Below, in pieces: positions 1 to 10,053 of a stretch of 64,000 nt of DNA; positions within the stretch are counted from its first letter, which is position 1; the number at the start of each line of letters is the position of its first letter. Made by a program: the position numbers and the translations under genes. The stretch covers positions 779,001 to 843,000 of the forward strand of contig NZ_CP073587.1 in assembly GCF_018223345.1 (NCBI RefSeq), read 5' to 3'. The stretch comes from Shewanella yunxiaonensis. GTDB taxonomy: Bacteria; Pseudomonadota; Gammaproteobacteria; Enterobacterales; Shewanellaceae. A model generated the notes under the pieces. It was not told where the DNA came from and did not search any database. It saw only the letters and a program-made list of their open reading frames with translations.

Positions 1-1
1 T

Positions 2-493
2 AAAAGTGCCCGTCATATTAGCCAGCAATTGATGAATCAGGCGATTGCTTCAGCACAGGAACAGGTGTCGATAAGCAGCGGTGATAAACCCATGCAATTG
101 CTTTACCGGACAGCAATTGATGCTATTAATCAGGGATTGGCCGGGCCCATGGGAAATTCGGCGCCGCAACTATCACAACAGCAAGAAATGGATTATTCGC
201 CGGAAGCTACCGCTGGACGAATTGTGGATTTTGCGACGCAGTTTTTCTCGGTCTATCAACAACAAAATCCAGATAAAAGTGCAGCAGACCAGCTTAGTGG
301 CTTCATGGATGTTATTGGTAGCGCCATCGACAATGGTTTTGCTGAGGCGTGGAATATCCTGGATAAGTTAAACGTATTAAATGGTGATATCGCTGACGGT
401 GTCAATGCCACTTATGAGTATGTTCAGAAAGGATTAACGGCGTTTCGTGACAGTTTTAACAGCGATAATGCTACTACAGATACCGCGAGCTGA
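2..493 (+). CDS. DUF5610 domain protein, 5' end outside window
   Basis: The reading frame is open to the left edge, so the true start lies upstream; an internal ATG at 32 is unlikely to be the start. The visible 163 residues are soluble and mostly helical, without signal or membrane segments. The stretch YSPEATAGRIVDFATQFF, a Gly-Phe-containing segment (DNGFAEAWNIL) and the closing helix resemble the DUF5610 family, whose function is unknown. A hairpin with a T-run follows the stop, so this is the last gene of its transcript. Family assignment is from memory. Confidence 0.75.
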   Translation, partial: KSARHISQQLMNQAIASAQEQVSISSGDKPMQLLYRTAIDAINQGLAGPMGNSAPQLSQQQEMDYSPEATAGRIVDFATQFFSVYQQQNPDKSAADQLSGFMDVIGSAIDNGFAEAWNILDKLNVLNGDIADGVNATYEYVQKGLTAFRDSFNSDNATTDTAS

Positions 494-513
494 ATCCAAA
501 TGTATCGTCGCTT

Positions 514-540
514 AAACCCCTTCAATGGAATGGGTTTTTG
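514..540 (+). terminator. Rho-independent terminator after the DUF5610 gene
   Basis: An AAACCC / GGGTTT stem is followed by a short T-run, about 20 bases after the stop codon. The loop includes a weaker inner CTTC/GGAA pairing. Confidence 0.6.
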
Positions 541-599
541 TTATGTGTCGTGTGGCGTATGCTTAACTTTAGTTAGGTGACTCATTCGGTGGAGGGTCT

Positions 600-1346
600 A
601 TGTGGCACGTCGGTAAAGTGATTGAGCGGACTGACTGGAACAGTAGGCTCTTCAGTTTGAAGATTGCTGTCGATATTGGCCCTTTTATTGCGGGACAATT
701 CGTTAAGCTGGGGATGGAGATACAAGGCAAGCGAGTTGCTAGGGCCTATTCTGTAGTGAATGCGCCTGGCAGCAACTACATCGAAATTTTGGCGGTCACC
801 GTTCCCGACGGAAGTTTATCGCCAGCATTGCACTTGCTCTTACCAGGGGATGTTGTTGAGGTCAATGTTCCTGCTACCGGGTTCCTGACGTTACCGGAAT
901 TGCCCTCTGGCACGCTACAGGGACGACATCTTTGGATGTTAGCGACAGGGACGGCCGTCGGACCATTTTTGTCGATGTTAGACACTGCCGAACCTTGGCA
1001 ACGATTTGAGCAAGTAACATTGGTCTATGGTGCCAGACTAGTGGATGATTTGGCATATCTTGATAAGTTGCAGACCTTGGCTCGTAAGAATACGCAGTTC
1101 TGCTTGCTGCCCAGTGTGACCCGCGAAACGCAATCCGGGATGTTACATTGCCGAATTCCCGATGGCATTGCCTCCGGCGAAATTGAACGGCAAGCTGGTA
1201 TCACAATTACAGCCACAGATTCTCAGGTGATGTTATGTGGAAACCCGGGGATGATCCGCAGCACGATTGAACTTTTAACGGCGCGGGGATTACATAAAAA
1301 TTTGCGGCGAGCACCAGGGCAGATCACAACAGAGAAGTATTGGTAA
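600..1346 (+). CDS. fpr: Ferredoxin/flavodoxin-NADP(+) reductase
   Basis: FAD enzyme that exchanges electrons between NADPH and ferredoxin or flavodoxin in the cytoplasm. The 248-residue length matches E. coli Fpr. The FAD-binding motif RAYSVVNAPG lies near residue 49, the NADP-binding segment LATGTAVGPFLSML in the middle, and the protein ends in an aromatic tail (EKYW) typical of the subfamily, where the last residue stacks on FAD. A good ribosome site (GGTGGAGGG) precedes the ATG. It stands alone between two terminator-like or gene-free stretches, so probably monocistronic. Confidence 0.93.
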   Translation: MWHVGKVIERTDWNSRLFSLKIAVDIGPFIAGQFVKLGMEIQGKRVARAYSVVNAPGSNYIEILAVTVPDGSLSPALHLLLPGDVVEVNVPATGFLTLPELPSGTLQGRHLWMLATGTAVGPFLSMLDTAEPWQRFEQVTLVYGARLVDDLAYLDKLQTLARKNTQFCLLPSVTRETQSGMLHCRIPDGIASGEIERQAGITITATDSQVMLCGNPGMIRSTIELLTARGLHKNLRRAPGQITTEKYW

Positions 1347-1714
1347 CTAAATTCACACGATTGCTTTCCAGCTCCGAATTTACCACCAATCAAAGTTGTA
1401 GATGGAAATCTATACGTTTCTGGATCCGCAACCTATAGAGCTGCTTTTATGCTGGAGGATATGAACAAAGTTTCATGACTCGATTTTTATATGAGGCGCC
1501 ATGAACCTATTTAGTGTTCAATGTTTCCGACTTATTAAATAAGTGACTTTGCGGAAATTGGCATGAATTTAACTTATACGGCAGAGGTTGGGCAAAGCCG
1601 CACCGAGCACCTGTGGTAAGACGACTTTGACACTGTAGTGGTGTGATTGTTGTGAATATTGCGTTGAGCCTTAAATCTTGTCAGTCAATAATGTCCCAAT
1701 TGTGTTACCGCAAC
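1347..1714. other. Gene-free stretch between fpr and a minus-strand gene
   Basis: About 370 bases with no convincing gene. The fpr frame stays open for about 43 codons beyond its stop (to a TGA near 1478), but this lacks a start and has no family resemblance I recognise. Base composition is more AT-rich than the neighbours. No tRNA, strong hairpin or repeat was seen. It may hold decayed sequence. Confidence 0.5.
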
Positions 1715-2122
1715 CTATCCAAGCTTGTACGTATCCATATATCTGCGGCCAGCAGGGTTTTTACGCCTTTCTGCTTCCCCATTATGACCGTATAAATCGG
1801 TAATTAGACCAACATGAATACGGCGACCTGTGCCGGGAGTTCGCCGATCTTCGTGGTGCATATAGCGGCATTTGCAGTCTGGGTTATCACATGTGGCTAA
1901 TGGCAAGCAAGGGGCATCTTGCGGCAGAAAACGTTTCCCCGATAATTGGGCAGCCGCTTTACACGGAAAGCCAGTGCACTCAATGCTAACGGCTTTAAAG
2001 GGGGATGCTTTCGGAGGAGCTGTTCTAGCACGTGATTCTTTATTTTTTTTTGTTTGCCAGCGGTGACGAAAAAGGTAGCCGAGCACCAGCACTGCCAGCA
2101 GCAGAAACCCTATCTCATACAT
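1715..2122 (-). CDS. Membrane-anchored small protein with a Cys/His-rich conserved patch
   Basis: 135 residues. One N-terminal hydrophobic segment (about residues 4-17) is followed by a basic stretch (FRHRWQTKKNKESRAR), which suggests a single-pass inner-membrane anchor with a cytoplasmic tail. The tail carries a patch with FPCKAA, GKRFLPQDAPCLPLATC and CKCRYMHHEDRR. The pattern of RFL, AP-LPL, C-x-C and HH-x-DRR recurs in small uncharacterised gammaproteobacterial proteins; its function is unknown to me. The cysteines and histidines could bind a metal, which is only an inference. A GGGAGAG ribosome site precedes the ATG. Confidence 0.8.
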   Translation of the reverse strand: MYEIGFLLLAVLVLGYLFRHRWQTKKNKESRARTAPPKASPFKAVSIECTGFPCKAAAQLSGKRFLPQDAPCLPLATCDNPDCKCRYMHHEDRRTPGTGRRIHVGLITDLYGHNGEAERRKNPAGRRYMDTYKLG

Positions 2123-2356
2123 ACCACTCTCCCTTATTATTTTTTTTGAGTATTTTCATTGCCTTCTAGTTTAGTTGAAATATGGCGTGTTAGCGGAGAA
2201 TTACGAAAGGAGGTAGTCATCGAGAGAATTGTTTCAATACATTGCTCGTTATGAACAGTATGTCACTTTTATGTTACGTTTATTGCATTGTGTAATCACC
2301 GGTCTCAACCGACTATGTTCACATCTAATCCGAAGGTAAAAGTTTCGACTAACGCT

Positions 2357-4069
2357 ATGATCAATATTTATCGATGGTCGTTTTTAACGGTTGTGTCGCT
2401 GCTGATTTTTTCCACTGCTGATGCATTAGCTTACGACAGGATAACGGGGAAGGCATTTGCCAGCCGCTCAGCAGTTTATGCAGTGCATGGGATGGCTGCG
2501 ACTAGCCAGCCGCTGGCAACTCAAGTAGCGCTGGATATCCTCAAAGACGGTGGTAGTGCGGTCGATGCAGCGATTGCCGCAGATGCGATGTTGGGATTGG
2601 TGGAGCCCACAGGTTCTGGGGTCGGTGGCGATCTTTTTGCCATTGTCTGGAGTGCGAAAGATAAGCAGCTCTATGGCCTTAACGCTTCTGGCAGAAGCCC
2701 AAAATCATTGACGCTGGAAATACTTAAGGCAAAAGGCTTGGATTACTTACCACCCTACGGGCCGTTACCCGTATCAGTGCCGGGGGCGGTTGATGGTTGG
2801 TATCAGCTTCACAGTAAGTTCGGTAAATTACCGATGAAAAACAATCTTGCGCCAGCGATTCGCTATGCCCGAGAAGGCTTTCCCGTCTCGGAATTGATTG
2901 CATACTACATGCAGCTGAGTGGCAAGCGTTTGGCTAAATATCCGGGTTTTAAAGAGACCTATATGCCCAATGGCCACATGCCAAAAACCGGTGAAATATT
3001 CAAGAATCCTGCATTGGCAAATACTCTGGAAAAAATAGCCAAGGGCGGTAGAGATGAGTTTTACAAAGGAAGTATTGCTCGCAGTATCGCAGCCTATATG
3101 AAAGCTCAGGGTGGCTATTTGAGTTACGACGATCTTGCCAGTCATCATAGCGAATGGGTCAAACCGGTATCAGCTAATTATCGCGGATATGATGTTTGGG
3201 AACTGCCTCCTAACGGCCAAGGCATTGCCGCATTACAGATTTTAAAGACCATGGAGCCCTACAATGTTAAGGCGATGGGACAGACCAGCCCTGAATATGT
3301 GCATTTATTTGTTGAGGCGAAAAAGCTGGCATTTGCGGACCGTGCCAAATTCTATGCAGATCCCGATTTTAATAAGATCCCAGTTACAGACTTGATTTCG
3401 CAAGATTACAACTATCAACGCGCAAAATTGATCGATCCGGAACGAGCCGCAAGGAGCGTAGAACCGGGCAATCCTAACCTACAACATGGTGATACTGTCT
3501 ACCTCACTACCGCTGATAACGAGGGTAACATGGTGTCTCTGATCCAGAGTAACTATCGTGGTATGGGCTCTGGTATGACGCCTCCAGATTTAGGCTTTGT
3601 GCTACAAGATCGCGGACAATTGTTTGATCTGACTCCCGGGCGTTTTAACAGCTATGCACCAGGTAAACGGCCATTTCACACCATTATTCCGGCATTTGTG
3701 ACCAAAAACGGTAAACCTTGGCTTAGTTTCGGCGTGATGGGCGGTGCCACGCAACCCCAAATGCATGCCCAAATACTTATCAATTTGATTGATTTTGGTA
3801 TGAATTTGCAAGAAGCAGGAGATGCACCTCGTATTTTACATACCGGCTCCACTCAACCGACAGGGGAGCAGATGACTGATGGTGGTTACGTAAGCCTTGA
3901 GTCTGGGTTTCCGATGGAAACTCGACGCGAATTGATGAAAAAAGGGCACATTCTGCGGGATTCACTGGGGGCTTTTGGTGGTTATCAGGCCATCGCGAGA
4001 GATTTGCAAACTGGCGTATATTGCGGTGCTTCCGAAAGCCGCAAAGACGGACAAGTAGCAGGATATTAA
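2357..4069 (+). CDS. Exported gamma-glutamyltransferase-family protein
   Basis: Ntn-hydrolase precursor (PF01019 family) expected to self-cleave in the periplasm into two subunits. The ATG at 2357 is chosen because it begins a clear signal peptide (MINIYRWSF, a hydrophobic core, then DALAYDR); an in-frame TTG at 2288 and ATG at 2315 would add residues ahead of it. The catalytic nucleophile is probably Thr380, in HGDTVYLTTAD. NYRGMGSG and GDAPR are also present. The segment that is PGGS in classical glutathione-cleaving enzymes reads MGGATQPQ here, and the lid loop is short, as in the cephalosporin-acylase/YwrD-like branch. The substrate may therefore not be glutathione. The start codon is the least certain part. 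Confidence 0.88.
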   Translation: MINIYRWSFLTVVSLLIFSTADALAYDRITGKAFASRSAVYAVHGMAATSQPLATQVALDILKDGGSAVDAAIAADAMLGLVEPTGSGVGGDLFAIVWSAKDKQLYGLNASGRSPKSLTLEILKAKGLDYLPPYGPLPVSVPGAVDGWYQLHSKFGKLPMKNNLAPAIRYAREGFPVSELIAYYMQLSGKRLAKYPGFKETYMPNGHMPKTGEIFKNPALANTLEKIAKGGRDEFYKGSIARSIAAYMKAQGGYLSYDDLASHHSEWVKPVSANYRGYDVWELPPNGQGIAALQILKTMEPYNVKAMGQTSPEYVHLFVEAKKLAFADRAKFYADPDFNKIPVTDLISQDYNYQRAKLIDPERAARSVEPGNPNLQHGDTVYLTTADNEGNMVSLIQSNYRGMGSGMTPPDLGFVLQDRGQLFDLTPGRFNSYAPGKRPFHTIIPAFVTKNGKPWLSFGVMGGATQPQMHAQILINLIDFGMNLQEAGDAPRILHTGSTQPTGEQMTDGGYVSLESGFPMETRRELMKKGHILRDSLGAFGGYQAIARDLQTGVYCGASESRKDGQVAGY

Positions 4070-4166
4070 TGGCTTTGATCTCAAAACCCTTTGTTTCAGT
4101 GTAAATTTTGGCTCAAGTAACGGATAATAGTGCCGAATACGGTTTAAGCTGATAAAGGATTTTGGG

Positions 4167-5105
4167 ATGGACTCACTAGATATGCCCCGGGAACAACTAG
4201 GTATCTGTGCGGAAGGCAATTTACACGCTGTCTATTTGATGTTCAATGCCAATGATGGTGTTGAGGCTCAGATGCGCCCATGCCTCGCCAATATTGCCCA
4301 GTATATTTATGAATTGGCAGATCAATATGCAGACAGTGCCTTCAACGGATTTGTCGCGATTGGTGCCAATTACTGGGATGCGTTATACCCAGACACTCGT
4401 CCGGCGGAATTGCGCCCATTCCCAGCAATGGAAAGTGGCGACCGTGATGCCCCTGCAATCGAATATGACCTGTTTTTCCATCTGCGTTGTGACCGTTTGG
4501 ACATACTGCATTTAGTTGCAAATGAAGTTTACGGCATGCTTGAGGGGTTAGCTGAACTGGATGACGAAGAACGAGGGTTCCGTTACATGGACGCTCGCGA
4601 TCTTACTGGTTTCGTAGACGGGACAGAAAATCCGAAAGGCCGAAACCGTCAGCAGGTGGCTCTGGTGGGGGAAGAAGATCCTGAATTTAGAGGTGGAAGC
4701 TACATACACGTCCAAAAGTATGTACACAATCTGCGTAAGTGGCAGCGCTTACCAACCAAGAAACAGGAAGATATTATTGGTCGGACTAAGCAGGATAATA
4801 TCGAATATGAATCTGAAGATAAGCCTTTGACTGCACATATTAAACGAGTGAATCTCAAGGATGAGCATGGTGAATCTATGGAAATTCTACGTCAAAGTTT
4901 GCCGTTTGGTACTGTGAAGCACCAAGGGTTAATGTTTATTGCGACCTGCAAAACGCCGACTCACTTTGAAAAAATGCTTCACAGTATGGTGTTTGGTGAT
5001 GGGGAAGGGAACCATGACCACTTGATGCATTTCACTCAGGCTGTAACCGGGTCATCATTTTTTGCACCATCTCTGGATTTCATGATTCATTACAGTGAGT
5101 TGTAA
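4167..5105 (+). CDS. Dyp-type heme peroxidase (YfeX-like)
   Basis: 312-residue cytoplasmic heme peroxidase of the dye-decolorizing family, class B by length and similarity to YfeX. The family motif is present as DLTGFVDGTENPKG near residue 145, giving the distal Asp. A histidine in GGSYIHVQKY (about residue 180) and downstream arginines fit the heme pocket, although I cannot assign the proximal ligand with certainty. No signal or Tat sequence is present. AAAGGA lies at a good distance from the ATG. The physiological substrate in this family is unsettled. A terminator follows closely. Confidence 0.9.
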   Translation: MDSLDMPREQLGICAEGNLHAVYLMFNANDGVEAQMRPCLANIAQYIYELADQYADSAFNGFVAIGANYWDALYPDTRPAELRPFPAMESGDRDAPAIEYDLFFHLRCDRLDILHLVANEVYGMLEGLAELDDEERGFRYMDARDLTGFVDGTENPKGRNRQQVALVGEEDPEFRGGSYIHVQKYVHNLRKWQRLPTKKQEDIIGRTKQDNIEYESEDKPLTAHIKRVNLKDEHGESMEILRQSLPFGTVKHQGLMFIATCKTPTHFEKMLHSMVFGDGEGNHDHLMHFTQAVTGSSFFAPSLDFMIHYSEL

Positions 5106-5114
5106 GTTAGCCAT

Positions 5115-5150
5115 AACAAACGCACTTTAGCGTGCGTTTGTTATTTTCTT
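5115..5150 (+). terminator. Terminator after the Dyp peroxidase gene
   Basis: A perfect 10-bp stem (AACAAACGCA with TGCGTTTGTT) is followed by ATTTTCTT. It sits between two convergent genes (peroxidase and argR) and probably serves the plus strand best. Confidence 0.8.
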
Positions 5151-5154
5151 GGTA

Positions 5155-5625
5155 TTACTCCGCATAATTAAACAGTGATTTTACTGTTTCCAGGGTATCT
5201 TCGATCCCCTTGATGCTTGATGGACAGATGAAGATGGTATCATCACCGGCAATCGTGCCTAGGATCCCTTCTGGTTTGCCGATAGAGTCTAGTAATCGCG
5301 CAATTAATTGCGCGGCTCCTGGACTGGTTCTTACCACAATCATTGCCTGATTATGATCGACATCAAGTACCAGATTTTTCAGTGGGCTACCCGCGGTAGG
5401 AACACCAAGTTCAGCTGGGAGACAGTAAACCATCTCTTGCTTGGCATTACGGGTGCGTACTGCCCCATACTTACTTAACATCCGGGATACTTTGGATTGA
5501 TTTATGTTGGTAAAACCTTCGGTCTGGAGAGCGTTAACTATTTCACTCTGAGAGCCAAAGCGTTCTTCTTTTAAAATAGCTTTGAACGTCCTAATCAGAT
5601 CGTCCTGGTTCTTGGTCGCGGTCAT
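5155..5625 (-). CDS. argR: Arginine repressor ArgR
   Basis: 156-residue arginine-dependent DNA-binding hexamer that represses arginine biosynthesis genes. The N-terminal winged helix covers about residues 1-75 ([22 protein letters not shown]). The C-terminal oligomerisation and arginine-binding domain holds the [10 protein letters not shown] core. It is divergent from mdh, the usual arrangement in gammaproteobacteria, and the intergenic region holds a double ARG operator, so autorepression is likely. Confidence 0.95.
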   Translation of the reverse strand: MTATKNQDDLIRTFKAILKEERFGSQSEIVNALQTEGFTNINQSKVSRMLSKYGAVRTRNAKQEMVYCLPAELGVPTAGSPLKNLVLDVDHNQAMIVVRTSPGAAQLIARLLDSIGKPEGILGTIAGDDTIFICPSSIKGIEDTLETVKSLFNYAE

Positions 5626-5685
5626 ATTTGTCCAGCGTCTCTATTCATCCTGACCGGCGTATACTGCATATTTTTGAATTTACTG

Positions 5686-5720
5686 TCAAGTAATAGTCAT
5701 TTTTGGTGAATAAAAATTCA
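5686..5720. promoter_or_regulatory. Tandem ARG boxes (ArgR operator) in the argR-mdh intergenic region
   Basis: Bases 5707-5720 read TGAATAAAAATTCA, a perfect match to the palindromic core of the ARG box. A weaker copy (TCAAGTAATAGTCA) lies at 5686-5699, exactly 21 bases centre to centre, which is the canonical spacing for one ArgR hexamer binding two boxes. The pair lies 60-95 bases upstream of argR and about 190-230 bases upstream of mdh, so argR is the most likely target. Confidence 0.85.
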
Positions 5721-5912
5721 GTTTGGCTTAATTTGAGAGAAATAAAGGCTGGACCTATATTGTTATTAGCAATGTTTCGAGAATGCCTTCGAAGCTTTAT
5801 AAAGTCTTATGTGACTAATGGATAATTGCTATTTACCTATTGATGTCATAGATTTTTGCCACACAAAATAAGATCTGTGTCACATAAAAACCCGAGAATG
5901 ACGGAGAGTACT

Positions 5913-6848
5913 ATGAAAGTTGCCGTACTTGGTGCCGCCGGTGGTATTGGTCAGGCCCTCGCTCTGCTGTTAAAAACCCAGTTGCCTGCTGGTTCTGATT
6001 TATCACTGTATGACATTGCACCGGTTACCCCCGGTGTTGCCGTAGACTTGAGCCATATTCCAACCGCCGTGAAGGTTAAAGGTTTTGCGGGTGAAGATCC
6101 ATCTCCGGCTCTCGAAGGTGCAGATGTTGTTCTGATCTCCGCTGGTGTCGCGCGTAAACCGGGAATGGATCGGTCGGATCTATTCAATATTAACGCCGGT
6201 ATCGTGCGGAACTTAATTGAAAAAGTCGCGGTAGTTTGTCCAACAGCATTAATTGGCGTAATTACCAACCCAGTCAATACCACGGTGGCCATTGCCGCAG
6301 AGGTTTTGAAGAAAGCGGGTGTTTACGATAAAAACCGGCTGTTTGGTGTGACAACCCTTGACGTTATCCGCTCTGAAACCTTTATATCTGAGCTAAAAGG
6401 TATTGATATTGCCGACGTTAAGATCAAGGTTATCGGTGGTCACAGTGGCGTCACTATCCTGCCTTTGCTGTCACAGGTAAAAGGCGTCAGCTTCACCGAT
6501 GAAGAAGTGGCTGCTTTGACTAAACGTATCCAGAATGCAGGCACTGAGGTGGTTGATGCCAAAGCGGGTGGTGGTAGTGCCACTTTGTCCATGGGGCAAG
6601 CTGCTTTCCGCTTCTGCATGTCGTTGATTAGGGGCTTGCAAGGCGAAGCAAACGTCGTGGAATGTGCCTATGTCGATGGTGGCAGTGAGTTTGCACCTTT
6701 GTTTGCGCAACCAATATTGCTCGGCAAAAATGGTATCGAACAATTATTGCCATGTGGCGAACTCAGTGAATTTGAAATCAAAGCACGAGATAGCATGCTT
6801 GATACGCTGAAAGCTGATATTCAGTTAGGTGTCGACTTTGTAAAATAA
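5913..6848 (+). CDS. mdh: Malate dehydrogenase
   Basis: NAD-dependent interconversion of malate and oxaloacetate in the TCA cycle. The ATG at 5913 gives 311 residues, starts directly at the Rossmann strand ([20 protein letters not shown]) and has GGAGAG in front; the in-frame upstream extension is ignored. The substrate-binding arginine region ([11 protein letters not shown]), NPVNTTV and the catalytic-His motif [13 protein letters not shown] match the E. coli-type enzyme. A shared terminator separates it from convergent ispB. Confidence 0.96.
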   Translation: MKVAVLGAAGGIGQALALLLKTQLPAGSDLSLYDIAPVTPGVAVDLSHIPTAVKVKGFAGEDPSPALEGADVVLISAGVARKPGMDRSDLFNINAGIVRNLIEKVAVVCPTALIGVITNPVNTTVAIAAEVLKKAGVYDKNRLFGVTTLDVIRSETFISELKGIDIADVKIKVIGGHSGVTILPLLSQVKGVSFTDEEVAALTKRIQNAGTEVVDAKAGGGSATLSMGQAAFRFCMSLIRGLQGEANVVECAYVDGGSEFAPLFAQPILLGKNGIEQLLPCGELSEFEIKARDSMLDTLKADIQLGVDFVK

Positions 6849-6864
6849 GCTCGATACCAATTAA

Positions 6865-6895
6865 ATAAAAAAGCGGCATCATGCCGCTTTTTTAT
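6865..6895. terminator. Bidirectional terminator between mdh and ispB
   Basis: The stem AAAAAAGCGGCAT / ATGCCGCTTTTTT has A and T runs on both sides, between convergent genes. Confidence 0.88.
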
Positions 6896-6926
6896 TATCA
6901 AAACTGCGTATTTCCGAGGTTATACC

Positions 6927-7898
6927 TTAATTGCTACGTGAAACCGCTATTTTTGCAAGACTGATTAATGCCTGCTTAAAATCACTTTCAGGTAAAATCG
7001 CGACAGCGCTAATCGCTTTGTCAGCTTCTTGCAAAGCTCTTTGGTGAGTGTAATCCAGTGCTCCGCAGGTATTTAGCGTGTCGACAATGGTTTCAATATG
7101 TTCGGTACCATTACCTTCTTCAATCGCTTTGCGTATCACCTGACGTGCATGTTCGTCACCATGAGCCATTGCATAAATAAGTGGCAGAGTTGGTTTTCCT
7201 TCTGCCAAGTCATCACCAATATTTTTACCCAGTTCTTCAGTCTCGGCAGTGTAATCCAGTAAGTCATCGGTTAATTGGAATGCAGTACCAAGATATTTAC
7301 CGTAATCAGCCAGCGCTTGTTCCATCTCGGGTGGGCAGTTTGCCAGTACCCCCGCTAGGCGCGTCGCAGCCTCAAATAGTTTGGCCGTTTTACAGTAAAT
7401 CACTCGCATATAGCTGGCTTCTGTTGTGTCTGGGTCGTTACAATTCATTAATTGCAAGACCTCGCCTTCAGCCAGCACGTTCGTGGTATCGGCCAGTACC
7501 TTCAACACCACCATTGAATCCAGCTCAGTCATCATCTGGAAGGCTCGGGTATAAAGGAAATCGCCAACCAGAACGCTGGCACTATTACCAAATAGGGCGT
7601 TAGCGGTTTCTCGACCTCGGCGCAAAGTCGACTCGTCCACAACATCATCATGGAGTAACGATGCGGTGTGGATAAACTCAACAATGGCTGCCAGCTTTAG
7701 GTGAGCTTGTCCTTCATAACCGATAGCTCGAGCTGCCAATACAGATAACAGTGGGCGCATTCTTTTGCCACCACCATTAATAATGTAAAAGCCCAATTGA
7801 TTGATCAGTGCAACGTCGGATTCCAGCTGCTTGTATATCAGTTGATTGACTGCTTGCATATCCGCATCAGCCAGCTGACGGATAATGGTTAAATCCAT
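6927..7898 (-). CDS. ispB: Octaprenyl diphosphate synthase
   Basis: Trans-prenyltransferase that extends farnesyl diphosphate to make the ubiquinone/menaquinone side chain. The protein has 323 residues. The first aspartate-rich motif LLHDDVVDESTLRRG and the second QLTDDLLDY are intact, as is GGKRMRP near the N-terminus. It is divergent from rplU-rpmA, as in many gammaproteobacteria. No operon partner lies on the minus strand. Confidence 0.95.
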   Translation of the reverse strand: MDLTIIRQLADADMQAVNQLIYKQLESDVALINQLGFYIINGGGKRMRPLLSVLAARAIGYEGQAHLKLAAIVEFIHTASLLHDDVVDESTLRRGRETANALFGNSASVLVGDFLYTRAFQMMTELDSMVVLKVLADTTNVLAEGEVLQLMNCNDPDTTEASYMRVIYCKTAKLFEAATRLAGVLANCPPEMEQALADYGKYLGTAFQLTDDLLDYTAETEELGKNIGDDLAEGKPTLPLIYAMAHGDEHARQVIRKAIEEGNGTEHIETIVDTLNTCGALDYTHQRALQEADKAISAVAILPESDFKQALISLAKIAVSRSN

Positions 7899-7940
7899 AG
7901 TAGACTCTGATTGAGCGGGACCGCGCGAGCCCCGATAAAG

Positions 7941-7949
7941 TGTTATAAT
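7941..7949 (+). promoter_or_regulatory. Extended -10 promoter for rplU-rpmA
   Basis: TGTTATAAT combines a TGn extension with a consensus TATAAT. No good -35 hexamer is seen at 17 bases, which is common for extended -10 promoters. Transcription from here would give a leader of roughly 200 bases before rplU. Confidence 0.55.
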
Positions 7950-8104
7950 GTAGCAAAGTTTACCTAAAATTATTGTATAAGACAGTAGTTAAGCAGCGTT
8001 TGTGGGCGATAAGGCCGGCTTTTTTTAATCACGGCTATTTTAGGCTTGCCAGCTGGTGATTCTTCGCGTAGAATCCGCGCCCATTGTCATTAAAGTTTTT
8101 GTAG

Positions 8105-8129
8105 CACCCGGACCGGAAGATGGCCGGTG
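8105..8129 (+). other. GC-rich hairpin in the rplU leader
   Basis: ACCGG (8112-8116) can pair with CCGGT (8124-8128), with extra pairing possible outside this core. The hairpin lies about 28 bases before the rplU start codon and just upstream of its ribosome site. A regulatory role is only a possibility. Confidence 0.3.
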
Positions 8130-8156
8130 TGTTAGGAATTTCGGAGTAAAATAGCT

Positions 8157-8468
8157 ATGTACGCTGTTTTTCAAAGTGGTGGTAAGCAGCACCGTGTTGC
8201 TGAAGGTCACACTGTACGCTTAGAAAAAATCGAAGTTGCTACAGGTGAAACCATTGAATTTGACCAAGTATTATTGGTTGCTAATGGTGAAGACGTAAAA
8301 GTGGGTACTCCGTTGGTTGCTGGTGGCAAAGTGCTTGCTACTGTTGTTAGCCACGGTCGTGACGAAAAAGTAACTATTCAGAAGTTTCGTCGTCGTAAAC
8401 ACCACGAGAAGAAAATGGGCCACCGTCAGTGGTTCACTGAAGTCAAAATCACAGCAATCAATGCTTAA
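8157..8468 (+). CDS. rplU: 50S ribosomal protein L21
   Basis: 103-residue protein of the large subunit that contacts 23S rRNA. It begins [14 protein letters not shown] and has the basic C-terminal [16 protein letters not shown] segment typical of L21. CGGAG lies before the ATG. It is cotranscribed with rpmA 15 bases downstream. Confidence 0.98.
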   Translation: MYAVFQSGGKQHRVAEGHTVRLEKIEVATGETIEFDQVLLVANGEDVKVGTPLVAGGKVLATVVSHGRDEKVTIQKFRRRKHHEKKMGHRQWFTEVKITAINA

Positions 8469-8480
8469 TTAGGAGTCTGA

Positions 8481-8738
<258 letters not shown>

Positions 8739-8754
8739 TCTCGACCTTTACTGC

Positions 8755-8785
8755 AAAGCCCCGCCATTGGTGGGGCTTTTGTTTT
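8755..8785 (+). terminator. Terminator after rplU-rpmA
   Basis: The stem AAGCCCCGCC / GGTGGGGCTT is followed by TTGTTTT. It separates the ribosomal pair from obgE, which probably has its own promoter or relies on readthrough. Confidence 0.85.
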
Positions 8786-8828
8786 GGTATTATTTGTTTT
8801 TGGTGCCCGCTGAAATTAGCGGATATAA

Positions 8829-10025
<1,197 letters not shown>

Positions 10026-10053
10026 TCGCTGATAAAAGAGAGCCTGAACTCCT

